DNA of 64,000 nt from Lepiota brunneoincarnata (Eukaryota > Basidiomycota > Agaricomycetes > Agaricales > Agaricaceae), in contig JAEBUN010000041.1 of NCBI GenBank assembly GCA_023014365.1, positions 248,001 through 312,000 of the forward strand. Reading direction: 5' to 3'. The notes under the pieces are model-generated. The model ran no database searches. It had not been told where the DNA came from and saw only the letters and a list, made by a program, of their open reading frames with translations. Made by a program: the position numbers and the translations under genes. Each line of letters begins with the position of its first letter. Within the stretch, counting starts at the first letter, position 1. This document shows, in pieces, positions 1 through 12,162 of the stretch.

Positions 1-772
1 GCCCCAATCGCGTTGCTCGCCCAGCAGCCATCTGTTAAGCGTATCAAGCAACTCCGTGCGGGTTTCAGGGTGACATCTCGGCGGGGGATCGCGGTCGGAT
101 GAGTCCACCTCAGCACCCGGAACTCGCTTTTGGTTGAGTAGAAGGAGAACTGATCGACCTAAATCAACTGATGGCCGGATAGATATACTACACCAGAAAG
201 GATCGTACCTGTTCCGCCACTGTCAAGATTTCGGAAAAACTGTTGAAGGAATTGGGGATCCTTTTTTTTTTCTTTTACAGTCGATCTTGTAAACGATTTT
301 CTCAGCGAAGGTGGGATTATCAATCTTAAAGTCGTGGGCACCAGCAAAAAAACCAGCGTTGGCACAAGCAGACGGCTCTGATATACCAAAGAAATCCAGT
401 AGTCAGTATGAATCTTGTTCAGGGTAGGCAGCACGCACGATTTGATTGGTCGGGGGTGTTGTAGGCCCTCTGCTGTTCGGGTACCGGGTTGTGTTCAACT
501 GTGGGGTTGGGGCCATTCGACTGGTGGTTGGATATGTTCGATGCAGGCGGGCCATCGGTGACTGTTATGGGCTTGTTCGACAATATGGCAGCGACGTCTC
601 GAGCTGTAATGTTGCGGGATGATGTTTGATTCGCTGTCACTAACGCAACTGTGGGTATTGCGCGTATGGTTTTGGGAGCTTCAGGTAGAGGTCCAGGTGG
701 AAATGGACGTTTCGAGGAAAATATCACTCGGAAGAATGATCTCTTTGCCTTAGGGGGTTCGGACGTCGACAT
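1..772 (-). pseudogene. NACHT-NLR N-terminal fragment, copy 1
   Basis: This is the N-terminal part of a fungal NOD-like receptor (STAND ATPase), cut by the left window edge just before the P-loop. The start at 772 opens a frame beginning MSTSEPPKAKR that runs to a stop near 419. Downstream homology continues only after a frame change, including the motif AGAHDFKIDNPTF at about 300-345, which I associate with N-terminal regions of Agaricomycete NLRs. The same stretch, followed by a NACHT domain, is present at 37080-38701, which is how this copy was identified. Whether an intron near 420 rescues the frame is unclear. It is divergent from a membrane-protein relic at 790-1336. The product would be a cytosolic recognition/signalling protein. 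It is probably decayed. Confidence 0.55.
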
Positions 773-789
773 GATGGTTGAATAAATAG

Positions 790-1336
790 AGGGATCCGAT
801 GAGGAGATGCCCATGCAGCCGCGGATACTGCTTTCGGGACCCAAGTCACGCCACCGGGAAGGAAGAAGCCAGAGGTAATCCACGGTTCTTGGGCGTTCAC
901 AAGCTTCCAAAAGGAGCTTGCAGGGAGGTTAATGCGCCTCTAAAACTTCAATATTCCAGGCACTGTGCAGACACTTGCCATGGATGTATGAACCGCAGCG
1001 AAAGAATTGGAGAGACTCCCATTTTGATATGGACATGTAGAAATTCAGAGTCTTTTATGTTGAAAAGATCCATTCGTCGATGTCACGACGGTGAGACTTA
1101 GCGCTTACCTACCACCACCAGAAAAAAGTCACCGGGCCGGTCGCTGTTCTCCAGACAACATGGTTCGTGATCCAAAGCCTCAGTCGCTCGGCCGTTCATC
1201 TACCGGTGACCGGACTCAAAGTTGCCACCCTGGTGTTTGCTACGCTCAACCTTATCACACATATGTTGTAGTGGAAAAAGCCACAGAAAGTCCTGGCAGC
1301 CATCTCTTTTCAGTGGAGTATCAGTGTCGGTCATGA
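790..1336 (+). pseudogene. Conserved fungal membrane protein fragment, copy 1
   Basis: Reading frames on the plus strand, joined across at least one frameshift near 1100, give a hydrophobic core with LQTTWFVIQSLSR and VFATLNLITHMLWWKKP. This matches a widespread uncharacterised Agaricomycete integral membrane family that has an LQTxWFxxQ...AR helix followed by an ATLNxxTYxLWWxKP helix. Upstream, about 930-1000, a stretch aligned with copy 2 contains an in-frame stop. No complete ORF exists, so I treat it as a relic. The second copy (38690-39251) keeps the core open for longer. Function is unknown. Confidence 0.5.
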
Positions 1337-2549
1337 GCAGCTCCAATCAAAAAGATTCGTGGCGATTGGGAGGGGGGGAGGGGGGGAGTAGGAAAGTGAG
1401 AGCGCAATCGTGGGGTGCAAATGGGATACTCTGAGGAAGCAGGCGGACGAGGAATGAGAGAAATCGCGGTCTGAAGACGGAATGCGTGCACACAAGGTAG
1501 CACTTGTAGTATCATTAATTCGTTCTTGGCTCTTGTCGTATTTACTTCCCTCGAATTTACTCCCGCCCCTAGACTTGGTTCGGGTTCGCGCTCTTTCACA
1601 CCCACCCCTAATTGCGCAGGTAATAACTCCTTTCTTGGGGACACCCGAGTCATGAGATAGATACACATGGTTTTTTTGACCAAGCCGTAACACATATGTT
1701 AAGCCATGAAATGTGTCCAAATTCTTAACATAACACACACCAAGAAAGCCATCATCCATTCTCTCCACAAAATGCCGAGCCCATAAACATGCACAATTTC
1801 GTATAATCCTCCAGAGCACACTCACCGCACCAAGCCCTTTCATCTGGGAAACACTATCTAAAACAACGGTGTCTTGTCATGTCATGAGTCCGTACTGGCC
1901 GCTACGAGAATAGGAACACATCAAGTTCTGTTTCTCACAGTGGCGTTGCAAAGATAGATTACTACTATCCCTTCATCCCGACAATTCAAGTGAATACAAG
2001 CTCATCGACGAGGACTCCCCAGCTTGCAACCAGAGACCACTCTCGAGACATCGCGACATCCTCGTGGACCACTACCCGAGTCTTGAAAACCATCGGTAAT
2101 CGCAGTACAGAACTAGTCCTGATGAGCGACACAAGCAGTTCCAGGAACGGGTAGGCGGACAGTCCTCCAAGTGTATTACCCAAGATATCAAACTACGAGA
2201 GCTGATAACGTCCATTGCAGGTACGGGAAGGTACCGTGGACCATCCGGGGCGGGCCTAGAGATCCAATCGCGGCACAGGAGAACCGGGAAAACACCGACC
2301 AAGACCCAGCGAGTGAAAAGGGCTCGGAAAGAACGGAGAATCTGAGTCGTGGTGGGATTTGCATTGGTTATAGGCAAGTTTCATCTTGAGACAACTGAGT
2401 GTTGTGCTAAGTTCTGCAATGCTAACAGTAGAACGGCGAGTAGCGATCAAGAGATTATGGCACCCATTGCCGGCACGTGCATAGGCGAGCGCTTGACGCT
2501 GTAGTTGTATTTTTGACTCATGTACTGATCATGATGGTCAGATTGGGAC

Positions 2550-3282
2550 GATACCTTGCAAACCGAGGTATTAGCCTAGGAACAAACCTAAGGGAACTAC
2601 AACGATCAATCCTTGGGACAACCAAGAAACAGGAAGGCGCTCCACGTCTATCCGGCGAGATTACAATTTGGATGGAAGAAACGAGTGCCCTGGGCACCTG
2701 CCCCGAGGTTGTTACCAGTCCCCTTGCCGTCTAATGTTAATGTCCCAAGTAGCACAGCACCAACAAACACTACAGAGTATGGTGGCGACCGAATAATATG
2801 TGGCTGCGAAGAATGCCATGGGTGATCGACCTTGCCCCAGAACGCCGAGAGGCACTGCGAACAGTAGTCCAGCCGGTAGTGATCGACATGCCAGCCTATC
2901 AAGGCCACGTGTGGGGGGCCGCGAATAACCATATCCAGGGTGCCACTGGTGGGGCAACCGTGCACTTTGTTGACATTAGGGCACCAGCAACGAATTCACC
3001 AACGGCTACGTTGGTAATTGTCACAAATTCCGGGGGAACCATCACGGTTAGCCCTCGAGTGGGTAATCCCTACGTCTCAGTTGGGGATACCCAACGGGCG
3101 GTGATTGTGCTCGGATGAGCCGAGTGGACCAGATGGCACAATTACGTGGACAAAGTGCCGGGATGGTGCGACGGGTGATGGTAAGGACGAGGGACGGCGC
3201 AGAGATGAAAGTGGAAATATAGGTACGGAGGGGCCTGAGGCAAATGGGACTCAGAGTGGATGTGGTGGCGATCGATCTGTGA
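2550..3282 (+). pseudogene. DUF6699-like protein, copy D1 (broken)
   Basis: This is the first of nine related copies in the window. The N-terminal Pro-rich part (LLPVPLPSN, about 2700) is in a different frame from the core beginning MPWVIDL (about 2812). The core ends at a TGA near 3118 where intact copies continue with the RVEQMAQLRG segment, and a further stop precedes the terminal RGLRQ...L block. The intact relatives are D3 (21039), D4 (22578) and D6 (29162). The assignment to DUF6699 rests on the overall order (W/L-rich strand, HFxDxxxPATxP, LxIxT, VDP, VSVGDVQRAV, final RGL...VDVLALEL) and is tentative. Confidence 0.6.
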
Positions 3283-3330
3283 GAAGTTGCGAGTTTGGGG
3301 TTATCACATCTAGGTCGGGAGATGCCTGAC

Positions 3331-4330
3331 AGATGGCTTGCAGACTGAAGGGATAAAGAAGAGGGATGCGATATCGGTTTATGTGCTTATAAGAAATTTC
3401 GGTGTGGAAATCGTTTTGCCACCTGTTCGATATATCAACATGGTATGTTTCGTTGTTTGGAGTAATAATAGATATGCTGGCTGGTGACGGGACCGGAGAC
3501 GCGGGAAGAGAGAGCAGTCGTGAGTATTGAGAGAAGGATAAGGGATCAAGTCGGATGCAGAAACAAGAAATGAAAGTGGGAAGGAGGGAAAGGAGGTGAA
3601 CAGCTTGAATCACAGATTGATGAGTTGACACCCGGATCCAAGCAACTGCTCGACATTACCCTCCAACTGGAGGGGTTATTAGGTGCCGGGGAGCCCTCCA
3701 CCCGTCCTCGGACATCTAACCGGGTCTTTCTTTGTATGACATCCCGTTATCGCTCTCATCACTGCCGAGTATCCCAATCTATCGCAAAACAAGTGGAAGC
3801 TAACCGACCAGCACATTTCCCGCATCACGTGCTGGGAAAAGTTCGGATCTCCGGTATCTGGAGGATTTGGACAAAATGTAGAGTAAGTAGGCGGGGAATG
3901 TACTGTACACGGTAGCGTCGCGTTGAACAACACATATAAAATTTCTCCTCCTTGATCTACCTCCGGGCGTGTCAGCACACCAGTTTCGCCACTCCAAATG
4001 GATTACGACAATAACACAACAGTTCCCACGACCCAAAAATGCACAAGCTGCAGACAGACACATGCGAGTGATCGATTCAACACTATCAAGACCAGAAAAC
4101 TCCCAAAGACCCGCATAGAGTAGATGAGACCAATATACCAGGTACACTCATACCACAACTTGGGCAGGTGGGTGAGCAAGAGCAACGGTGTATGCTTTAC
4201 AAAACACGATGGGATCAAACCCCGCAGCTCCTCTGATGCTGTGTAATTGATTTATCCACAATCTGCTTGACGACGTTGTAAGAAACAGTAAAACTTAGTC
4301 ACTCATTATACGCGCAAGTACTATGTTGTA
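3331..4330. other. No recognisable gene
   Basis: I see no coding sequence that I can name here. The only notable content is one arm of a dispersed repeat at 3790-3890, which recurs in inverted orientation at about 14770-14870 (see separate entry), and the left flank of the pogo-like transposon. Confidence 0.5.
3790..3890 (+). repeat. Dispersed repeat arm, inverted partner at ~14770-14870
   Basis: The string around 'gaccagcacatttcccgcat' reappears reverse-complemented, with a few mismatches, at 14770-14870, including the distal parts that read 'ctgggaaaa' and 'aatgtag'. The two arms flank the entire 10.3-kb nest of DNA transposons, so they could be the broken halves of an older element or two copies of a dispersed repeat. 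Confidence 0.55.
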
Positions 4331-7242
4331 CAGTCACTCACCACTCCTTTATACACCACCATTCCTTTATACACTGGCTTTTGTCTTATTAAAATATGCT
4401 TCAAGTAATCTTCAAAAAATTCTAGAACATGCCTGGGAACGTTCTGCCCAGGTCTGACATGTAAAATTGCTGCCGATATGCCGGAGCGATCTAAGATCAC
4501 CATATTTCCAAAATTGGAAAGTATGACAAATATGTAATCTGCTCATTATTTATTCTATCCTCCACTCTACAACATGATTTTGGCATCATTGTGTCACCCT
4601 GAATGAGGGGTATCTGGTGATATCAGTTATATTATGTCTGGGTTAGGGGAAGAGCATGAGGCTCCGAAAAACCATTAAAATTAGAAACAAGGAGGAAGAT
4701 GGTGGCAATCACTGTCACAAAGCATGACATCCCTGTCCTGCAGGGTCTTTCATAGTGCCTCCAGCCTGCCTTTGCTCTCTAAGATGCCTGACTGTATATA
4801 TGTATTGCTGGAGGATGCAGAACTAATGTATCAAGATAGAATAGTGATATAAACCAATTTTATGACTGCAAAAACTCAAAATATGGGTGCTTTATTTATA
4901 TTCCAAATTTATCTATTAATAAGTCAAATCTGTCATCTAATTTTATATTGTATATGGAACGGGACACCTAAACGCCACCAACTTTGTACAAAAAGAATTG
5001 CACCTTGGGAATTGACCCAAATCCTTATCCCTCTGTAGATTGTACTTTTTTAAGCCTTATAAACAAAATGTCCAGACCAATTTTTGTTTGGGTTAAAATT
5101 GATGGAGTTATTCTTTCAAGGCCTCCTGGGATTGGCCAAATCACGTGGATGCACTCCTAAAGTGGAAATGGTTGCTATATTGGGCAAGTTATGTAATGAT
5201 CTGATCTAATCTAATAACTTGGCTACTGAATCTGGGATATGGTGATGTGACAAATATCTTTTTGAGCTATAGGCCTGTACACGAAACTGTGCATCATGAG
5301 CAGACAATCCATCCTGATAGGCATCTAACCATCGAAACATCCAGTTCTGCCACTTCCAAATCAGAAATACATCAACTGAAGCAAGTGCAAGAGGCATATT
5401 CTTCTGTAATGTTGAAAAGGTGTAATCACAGTTTCCATGAAGCCACCTCTTGACACAACCCCAGAAGTACTCAATAATATTGAGTTCACAATGGAATTTT
5501 GGAAGGATGATGCAGATATGTCCTGCTGCTTTGATGACCTCCTGCACCAAGGACTCCTGAGCTTTGAAATCAGGTTGCAGCTTGAGAATGTGCTTTGCAC
5601 AGCATTCTGTTGTGCCATTGAGACATTTCCCACACTGTGCCTTTAGTGCATCCTTCCAAAGACCACATTCCATCAAGATCTGCCTCATACCCTTTGACTG
5701 ATTAGGAAATGTTGGATGATTATGAGGGAATTGCATTTGCTGAATGACCTTGGCACTATCAAGCAGGAACCACCCATCATGCATTCGGGCCTGCTTGCCA
5801 CCAGGCCAGAGATTCAATCAGCTAACCATCAAAGCATTTTCTGCATAAGCACAGTGTCCTTGGGAGTTGTCGACCATAATTAAAGCTTGATATCCTGGTC
5901 TATGAAGCCTCTCAAATGTTGGAATTATTTTTTCACAAAGCTGGTTATCAAAATAAGATCATTTTCATCACAGAAATGATTATAATATGCACCTGTTTGA
6001 CAAATAGCTCTCCATTCCAATATCCATCATAGTTTTTGCCATATTCAAGCAATTGGCTAGCATCCTTCAACCACCCATGTGTTACACAGATCACATCTGA
6101 CTGGTGTATACCTCGCCCAGCACCTTTCTTCTTCAGTGGCTGTTCCCCATCAAGAACCCAGGCCTTCGCCATCCCATCATTAGCTTGAGCTGTCATCTCA
6201 TCCTGTGCAACAAGCACCAGCCAACATTCAACATAATTATCAGGCACCTTTGTGATTTCCTCTTCTGGATTATCTGGCTGATATTCCACCAGCCGACATT
6301 GAAGTGCATCCATCTGGGGTATAAAAATATTTTGTCACATTGCAACAACATTGGGGCATTCGTGACCATCAAAATACAAAGCTTTCTTGTATTCAGAATA
6401 GCGAAAACCTTCATAGTGAAGAAACCGGCAAGCAGTGCGGAGTGATATTGTTTGGGACACTTTTTATTGAATGCATGGGAACAACTCAAGTTCAAGGTAT
6501 TTCTGGAGTCCTGCTGGGATCTCATGCTCCAAAACGTCTTGCAGATACTTCTTTGCTGTAGCTGGTATCATTGTTTTCTGTGAAAACTCAGCTAGTTTTT
6601 TTGGATCCATTGACCATTTATTTGATCGAACATATGACTGAAGTTCAGCACATATGATAGGATCTTCAAGGAGGGAAAATGATTTGACATGATGACCACA
6701 TGATGACACAGGCAGGGTACGTGCAGTAACCCACTCATGGACCTATTGTCTGGTCAGCCAAGCACCCCATGATTGAGAAAATCCCTGCACCTCCGCAGCT
6801 CTCTCTGATGCATCAATCCCCCTCTGATTGTTCTTCACGACCATGAACAAATAGCTCTGGATGGCATGTACACGACATGCTTGCAACCCTTGGCCTCCAC
6901 CATCAAAATTGGTCCACTTTGATGCAATTAGCCTTTCGATGTCAGCAAGAGCTTTCTGGAGGGAGAGCTGGTGTTCCTCTTGTGCTTTTTGACAGGATTT
7001 ACAGTTTGGAATTTCAAGGCAATGTCATTTAAGTGGTGGAGGTGCTGAAATATGATGTTTTGGGTTAGGTGGGTAAATTTCAGTGCCCTGGTGCATTCCG
7101 AGGCCCATTTCCTCATCCTCAGGTTGAGACTGATTGTCAAAAATGTCTGACAGGTAGCCTGTGAACACAGTGTTCACAGTCACTCCAAAAGTTGCAGCAG
7201 TGGCCGTGATAGCTGCCATATCCAGGCTTGGGGTTACAGGTA

Positions 7243-8487
7243 CAGTAGGGTAACAAAAGTTTTGCGAAAACAACAAAGACAAATAATGCATTAATCATTA
7301 AAAATATTCACTACACTACTACAACTGCATCTAAAATTATGTTAATATTTTGGATGGTGGCCCTTAGCCTCATAGACTGCCTGAGCACAATTGGGCATGC
7401 TCTTGACCAGGTCATTAATATAATTTAAATTAATCATTGTCCAATCATCCTGAAATGCCTCCCAAAGTTTGTCAAGGTTTTTGGGGATTTCTGGTCAGTC
7501 ATTTATTCTGACTTTGATGCATTTCCATACATATTCAATGGATCAACATCTGGTGACTGAACTGGATGTAGAAGTTGATTGGGGAGGTAGGAATTGCAGA
7601 GTTGTTGGGTGACCTTTGCATGGTAAATTAGAGCTCCATCTTCCATCACTGCTACCTACTCCCTCTCCTCCAATAAATTCCCATAAAAATCCTACAATGG
7701 TCCACTAAGGACTAGGCTAACATAATTTGCATCAGTCCTTGTATCCTTGGATATATAAACCAGTGGAATGAGTTTTTTGTGTGCCATATACCCCCATATT
7801 ATAAGACTCTGTCTTCCAGAATTGAAAGTAGGGGTAAAACACCTTTCCATGTACCTCTCACCAGGTCTCCTCCATACCCAAACCATCTTTGAACCCAATC
7901 CAATCTCCACAGAAGCCTCATCTGTCTGGATTACATGTCTCCAGTCCTCCTCTATCCACCCCCAATGTTCTCTTGCTCATACCATCCTGGCTTTGACATG
8001 GGAGGGCTTAAGAAATAGTTTCTTTGCAGAAATGTATTTACTAAGACCCAATTAATACCTAATAGTATACCAGATAGTATGGGGATGAGCAGGGGAGTCA
8101 AAGGAAGTGTTTCTTGAGTGGGTGATCTTGTAGGGAGTTTGGGGTCTATTTCTCTCCAGCACAATTTTGATGTGTTACATTGCCCTGTCATTCAATAAGG
8201 AAGGTCTCCCAGACCTAGGGGCATCCTCATAATGATCCTGCTCCTTGTGCCTATGGATAACCCACTAGATGGTGGAAATATTGACTCTGAAGTAATCAGT
8301 AATTTCACAAGCAGGAATACATCCCTGATGCTTTGTACATATCAGGGAGCATAGTTCAGAGACAGTATTCTTCTTTCCAGCTATTTTTGGCATGTAAGAT
8401 ATAGTTGTTGATTAATGGGAATTTTTTTCATTTGTTGTTAAATGAGGTCATGTGACAAATTTTCGCAAAACTTTTGCTACCCTACTG
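7243..8487 (-). mobile_element. Tc1-like transposon, third nesting level
   Basis: Terminal inverted repeats begin CAGTAGGGTAACAAAAGTTT at 7243 and, reverse-complemented, at 8487, with one mismatch over about 28 bp. TA flanks both ends (7241-7242, 8488-8489). The length is 1245 bp, within the usual range for single-gene Tc1 elements. It lies inside the transposase gene of the 4955-9260 element. Confidence 0.85.
7340..8393 (-). pseudogene. Tc1-like transposase (DDE_3) relic
   Basis: A start at 8393 (MPKIAGKKN) leads into a helix-turn-helix block ending DAPRSGRPSLLND (about 8200), with in-frame stops. The catalytic half follows: VWVWRRPGERYMERCF...LIIWGY (about 7880-7790), then MEDGALIYHAKV (about 7650) and the third-acid region SPDVDPLNMYG (about 7530), where the usual NPIE motif has become DPLN. 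Multiple stops and loss of the final acidic residue indicate an inactive copy. Confidence 0.78.
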
Positions 8488-9150
8488 TACACTTGCTTCT
8501 TGAATCCTGGCCTTGGGAGCAAAAAAGCCATGCATTATTTAAGCTCCATGGCTTTTTGGTGTGAGTACATATTATTTCATATTGACAAGCCCGAGACCTT
8601 TCCTGAAGCTTTGTATCCATGGCTGCCTTATCTCGTGATTTTTTCTCCTTTCAACACTGGGTCCGGCTTGATTTTCCTGTGTGTCCTGTTGGAATAGATT
8701 TTTCAGCTTTCTTCCACTCTTGGTGAGTTTGATGTTGCATTATTGTCTTGAAGGCTGATTCTGGTTTGACCTGCCTCAACAGCTCAAACTCATGCTCAAT
8801 AACCCTCGCAAGTTGCTCAATCTCCTCTTCATCTTCAGTTACAACCTCTTCATCTATATCCCCATCTGAGTCCTCTGATGATATGCCCTCCCAACATGCA
8901 TCACTCTCCACCACATTTCTGATCCCACCAGCCCAGCATGTCTCTTCACAGTCTGACACGATCCCAGTTGCATCCTCCAGGATCTCGATTTCGGAGTCAG
9001 ATACATGTGACGTTGCCAAGTGCCTGAAACTTCGTGCATGTGCAGCTGAATGCAGTCACAGGTTTCTCTTCTGGCCCATTGGGTTCAGGATGGTACATGA
9101 CAACATACTAGACATTTTGAGTGACTGGGCACTGAATGTTTTGTGCTGAA

Positions 9151-9205
9151 TCCAATGAGATGCATTTTTATTTTTATTTTTATTTAATTTAATTTAATTT
9201 ATTTT
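9151..9205. repeat. A/T low-complexity tract
   Basis: Runs of ttttta and ttaat repeats lie at the 5' end of the 4955-9260 element, just inside its right inverted repeat. No gene is involved. Confidence 0.7.
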
Positions 9206-9351
9206 TCTTGGGCATGATGGCCACTGTACAAAAGTAGTGGTGTCTAGGTGTCCCATTCCATAGGATACCCTGGCATCCCTCATTGTCAAGACCAACCCCC
9301 CCAAGCATCCAAACACTGTCTCTAGTGTCAAACAAGCCTCTCATACTCAAA

Positions 9352-11756
9352 ATGCCCTCCAAAGCCACAAAATCCAGGATTTCAGAGAAGAAAATGAGAC
9401 TTTTCAATGAGGAGAAGGAAATGCTGGTGAAGAAAGCTGCTGAGATGTATCTGATGGAGCAAGATAGAGATTTAGGGCCAGGAAAGCATAGGAAGGGATA
9501 TCAAGTTATTGCAAAAGAGGTTACAGCTGCCCATCTAGTTGCAACAGGGAGGAAAGTGAAGATTAACCATGCCACAGTTGCAAACCATGCAAAGGGTAAT
9601 TATTGCTTGCTTGTATATTCAGTTATTATTATACTGAAATATACTAAAGGCATTCAGAGCATCCAGGAGTTTAACACTACAAAACAGTAGCTTACCAATG
9701 AGGAAGAAATAGCAGTGTTTATGTTTGCACTCCATTCTACTGACTGAGGATTTCTACTGACAGCTGGCCAGTTGGAGGACCATGTTAATTCAATTGCCTG
9801 TGTGCAGTGAGATGATTTTCCAGAGGATGGTGTTGGTACCAATTGGATCAGCTGCTTTGGTTGACACCATACTGATCAACTCAAGCTAACATACTCAAGG
9901 ACCCTTGACAATGTTCAAGCCAAGGTGGTCAATCCAACAAATCATCACCTCTGGTTTGATCTTCTTGAGAAAGAGCTTGAGGGTGTTTCCTCTGATTGTA
10001 TTTGGGGTGTTGATGAAACAGGAATTCAGGTACAAATTATATCTCTCACAAATAGTTTTAGTTAATTAACTGATATGACCATAGACAGGTGAAGGAGGAA
10101 GGGAGTAGGTTTATGGATGAAGAGGTGAAACAGCACCATATCAGCAACATGATGGTAGTTGTGAAAATATCATAATCATTGTTACTATTTGTGCTAATGG
10201 TACCAGCATCACACCTGCTGTCATATTCAAGGGTCATGGCTACCATATCAACTGAAACCAGCAAAACCCAGCTGCAGCATTGTGAGTTAACTCTATTTGC
10301 ATAATATTACAGTTTTACTGATTTAATTATCATTAGTATTGGCTACTCAAAGAAAGGGTGGACAGATTCAGAGCTGGGTACTTTGTGGCTCAGGCAGTTT
10401 GATACATTCACTCAAACCCAGGCTAATGGTCACAAACAAGTTATTCTGCTTGATGGTCACAATTCCCACTATTCCTTCACTTTCCTTGACTATGCTTGGG
10501 AACACAACATCTCCATCCTTTGTTATCCATCACACTCTATGCATGTCTACCAGGGCCTCAATGTTGCCATTTTTGGTGTCCTCAAGCATTACTGGCAGCA
10601 GGAGCATGGCAAGTTCCAAGCAAATACTGGCCAAAGGATTACAAAGTCAAATTTTCTATCTATCTATGGTCAGGCTCACATTCGTGCTCTTACTTGAAAG
10701 AATATCCAAACTGCATTCCATAAAACTGGGGTTGTTCCTCTTGACTGTCAAGTTATTTGCTCTGAGCTCTTTCGGCCTAGCTTGGAAACTTCTTGTAATG
10801 CACCCATGCCCCTTCCATTCAGCACTCCTATTCACAACACTACCAGAGCCATTACAATGCTAGCTGAAAAGCAAAATGTGGATGCTCAGAGTTCTATACC
10901 ACTTGTTAGCGATGATTCTGACCCAGAGGATGAACATGGTGTTAGCTTTGATGTTCCTGAATCTCTTGTTGACATATTTGCTCAGCTCACAACCAACATC
11001 AACCATCCACTCTTTGCTCCTGACCCTCTTCCTTCCAACACTCCTCCCCCCAAGTACAACCTATTTGTTATGTCACCAGTTAAGAAGTGAACCAATCTTC
11101 TTCAGTTTGTACCTCAAACTGAATGGGAAAGTCTTCTTCAGGCTGCATTATGGGATGCAGCATTACACAAAGCATATCACAATGGCCAGCTACAGAGCCA
11201 GCAGGCAGCCATCATCCTCCAGCATGTCTACTGTGGTCGCATACAAAATCAACTTCACACAAAGGAGAAGAAAGCCAAGTCAAAGATATCTCGCAGTGCA
11301 CTCTTGGGTGAAGTTTCTTGTTTGTTGACTGAAGATGAGTTTGTTGAGGTAGTTGTGGCTAGAGAGCAGGAGATGAAGCAGGAGGATGAGGAGAAGCAGA
11401 ATAAGTGCACAGCTAGGGCTTATCACTCAGAGAAGTTAAAGGAGTGGAAGGAAAAGGAGGCAAAGAGAATCAAGAAGAATAATTGGGAGAGAGTGAACTA
11501 CACGCTTTATATGGAGGTATGGAAGGAAGACAACTTGGATCAGAAGGACAATGGTTTGGCTCCCCTCCCCCATCCTGGTCCACTGGGTCCACTCCCAAAA
11601 CCAGTCCCAAAACCTACCCTTGCACAATCTGCAAGGCATTGTGGCTTTCAAAACCTCTTCCAGCCCCAGGAAAAGGCTGCAAGTAGTGACTCTGACATTA
11701 CTCATACATTTTCCAGTGATGATAAGCACCAGGGGAACAACAACAATGATGGTTGA
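9352..11756 (+). pseudogene. pogo/CENP-B-like (DDE1) transposase
   Basis: The start at 9352 (MPSKATKSRISEKK) opens a DNA-binding segment with KINHATVANHAKG. The next blocks include CIWGVDETGIQ (about 10005), where the first catalytic Asp of the DDE1 domain lies, VTICANGTS, and GYSKKGWTDSELGTLW (about 10340). ILLDGHNSHYS and LCYPSHSMHVYQGLNV follow (about 10440-10560). The end is a Lys/Glu-rich tail (about 11300-11756). Likely introns sit near 9600, 10030-10080 and 10280. In-frame stops, for example in the DFPEDG region and at about 10695, interrupt the gene, so it is not functional as read. It is split from its left terminus by the 4955-9260 insertion. Confidence 0.8.
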
Positions 11757-12162
11757 AATATTTCTGAAGGATTTACAGGGGTTTCAATGGCAGTGTGACA
11801 GAATGTCACACATGGTGTCACACTGTATAAATGTGCTTAAATTTCGAAGTGATACTATGCATTCAAAACTTGACAAAAAATTCTGTAATTCTGTAATTAT
11901 ATTTTGATCAAGTGTATCTACATACAGTAGCTGCCAGAACCTTTCCAATGTACTCCAGTTCTCAACTATTCTTTGAATAGCTCTAGATATACTGAAGCTA
12001 GACCTCATATTTTAAATATATATACCCCTATATCCTATCTACTAATTAATTTAGTAATGATTACATAATATCCCATATTTGGAAGTCAATGAATTAAACA
12101 AAATTTATAGTGCATTGGAAAGGTTTTGGAACTCAGTAAACAAAATATACAATTATGGGTAT

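Larger units (their letters stand above)
1..2316. repeat. Segmental duplication, copy A (partner 38034-40031)
   Basis: The NLR fragment, the divergent membrane-protein relic and the following spacer recur in the same order and orientation at 38034-40031. Landmarks are the shared string following 'cccagcagccatctgttaag' (about 20 here, 38050 in the partner), the LQTxWFV coding block, and the spacer starting 'gtgtcttgtca' (about 1868 and 39588). About 360 bp at 1488-1850 are present only here. No other gene is recognised between 1340 and 2316. Confidence 0.75.
5206..9019 (-). pseudogene. DDE endonuclease/transposase of the 4955-9260 element
   Basis: The gene reads right to left. An acidic N-terminus (start 9019, MATSHVSDSEIEIL, with EWKKAEKS near 8720) is followed by the nested Tc1-like insertion. 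Then come 6709-6464 (VRSNKWSMDPKKLAEFS) and 6313-5948 (VLVAQDEMTAQANDGM...GEQPLKKKGAGRG...YWNGELFVKQ). The last part, 5817-5206, has the C-terminal catalytic block LPKFHCELNIIEYFWG and the tail LSAHDAQFRVQAYSSKRY. This arrangement matches a DDE endonuclease family abundant in basidiomycete genomes. Several frames and stops intervene, and the gene is split by an insertion, so it is dead. Confidence 0.75.
4955..9260 (-). mobile_element. TA-target DDE transposon nested in the pogo-like element
   Basis: The inverted termini are about 35 bp, 4955-4989 and 9226-9260, both starting TGGAA(C/T)GGGACACCTA. They are flanked by TA at 4953-4954 and 9261-9262. Removing this element rejoins pogo-like sequence. 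The body contains a fungal DDE endonuclease relic on the minus strand and is itself interrupted by a Tc1-like element at 7243-8487, leaving about 3.06 kb of its own sequence. The TA target points to the IS630-Tc1-mariner group, but the exact family is not established. Confidence 0.78.

Noticed and set aside
1331..1843. Long minus-strand ORFs of 124 and 170 aa
   Set aside because: They run antisense to the membrane-protein relic and through unique spacer, with no recognised motif and no conservation in the duplicate copy.
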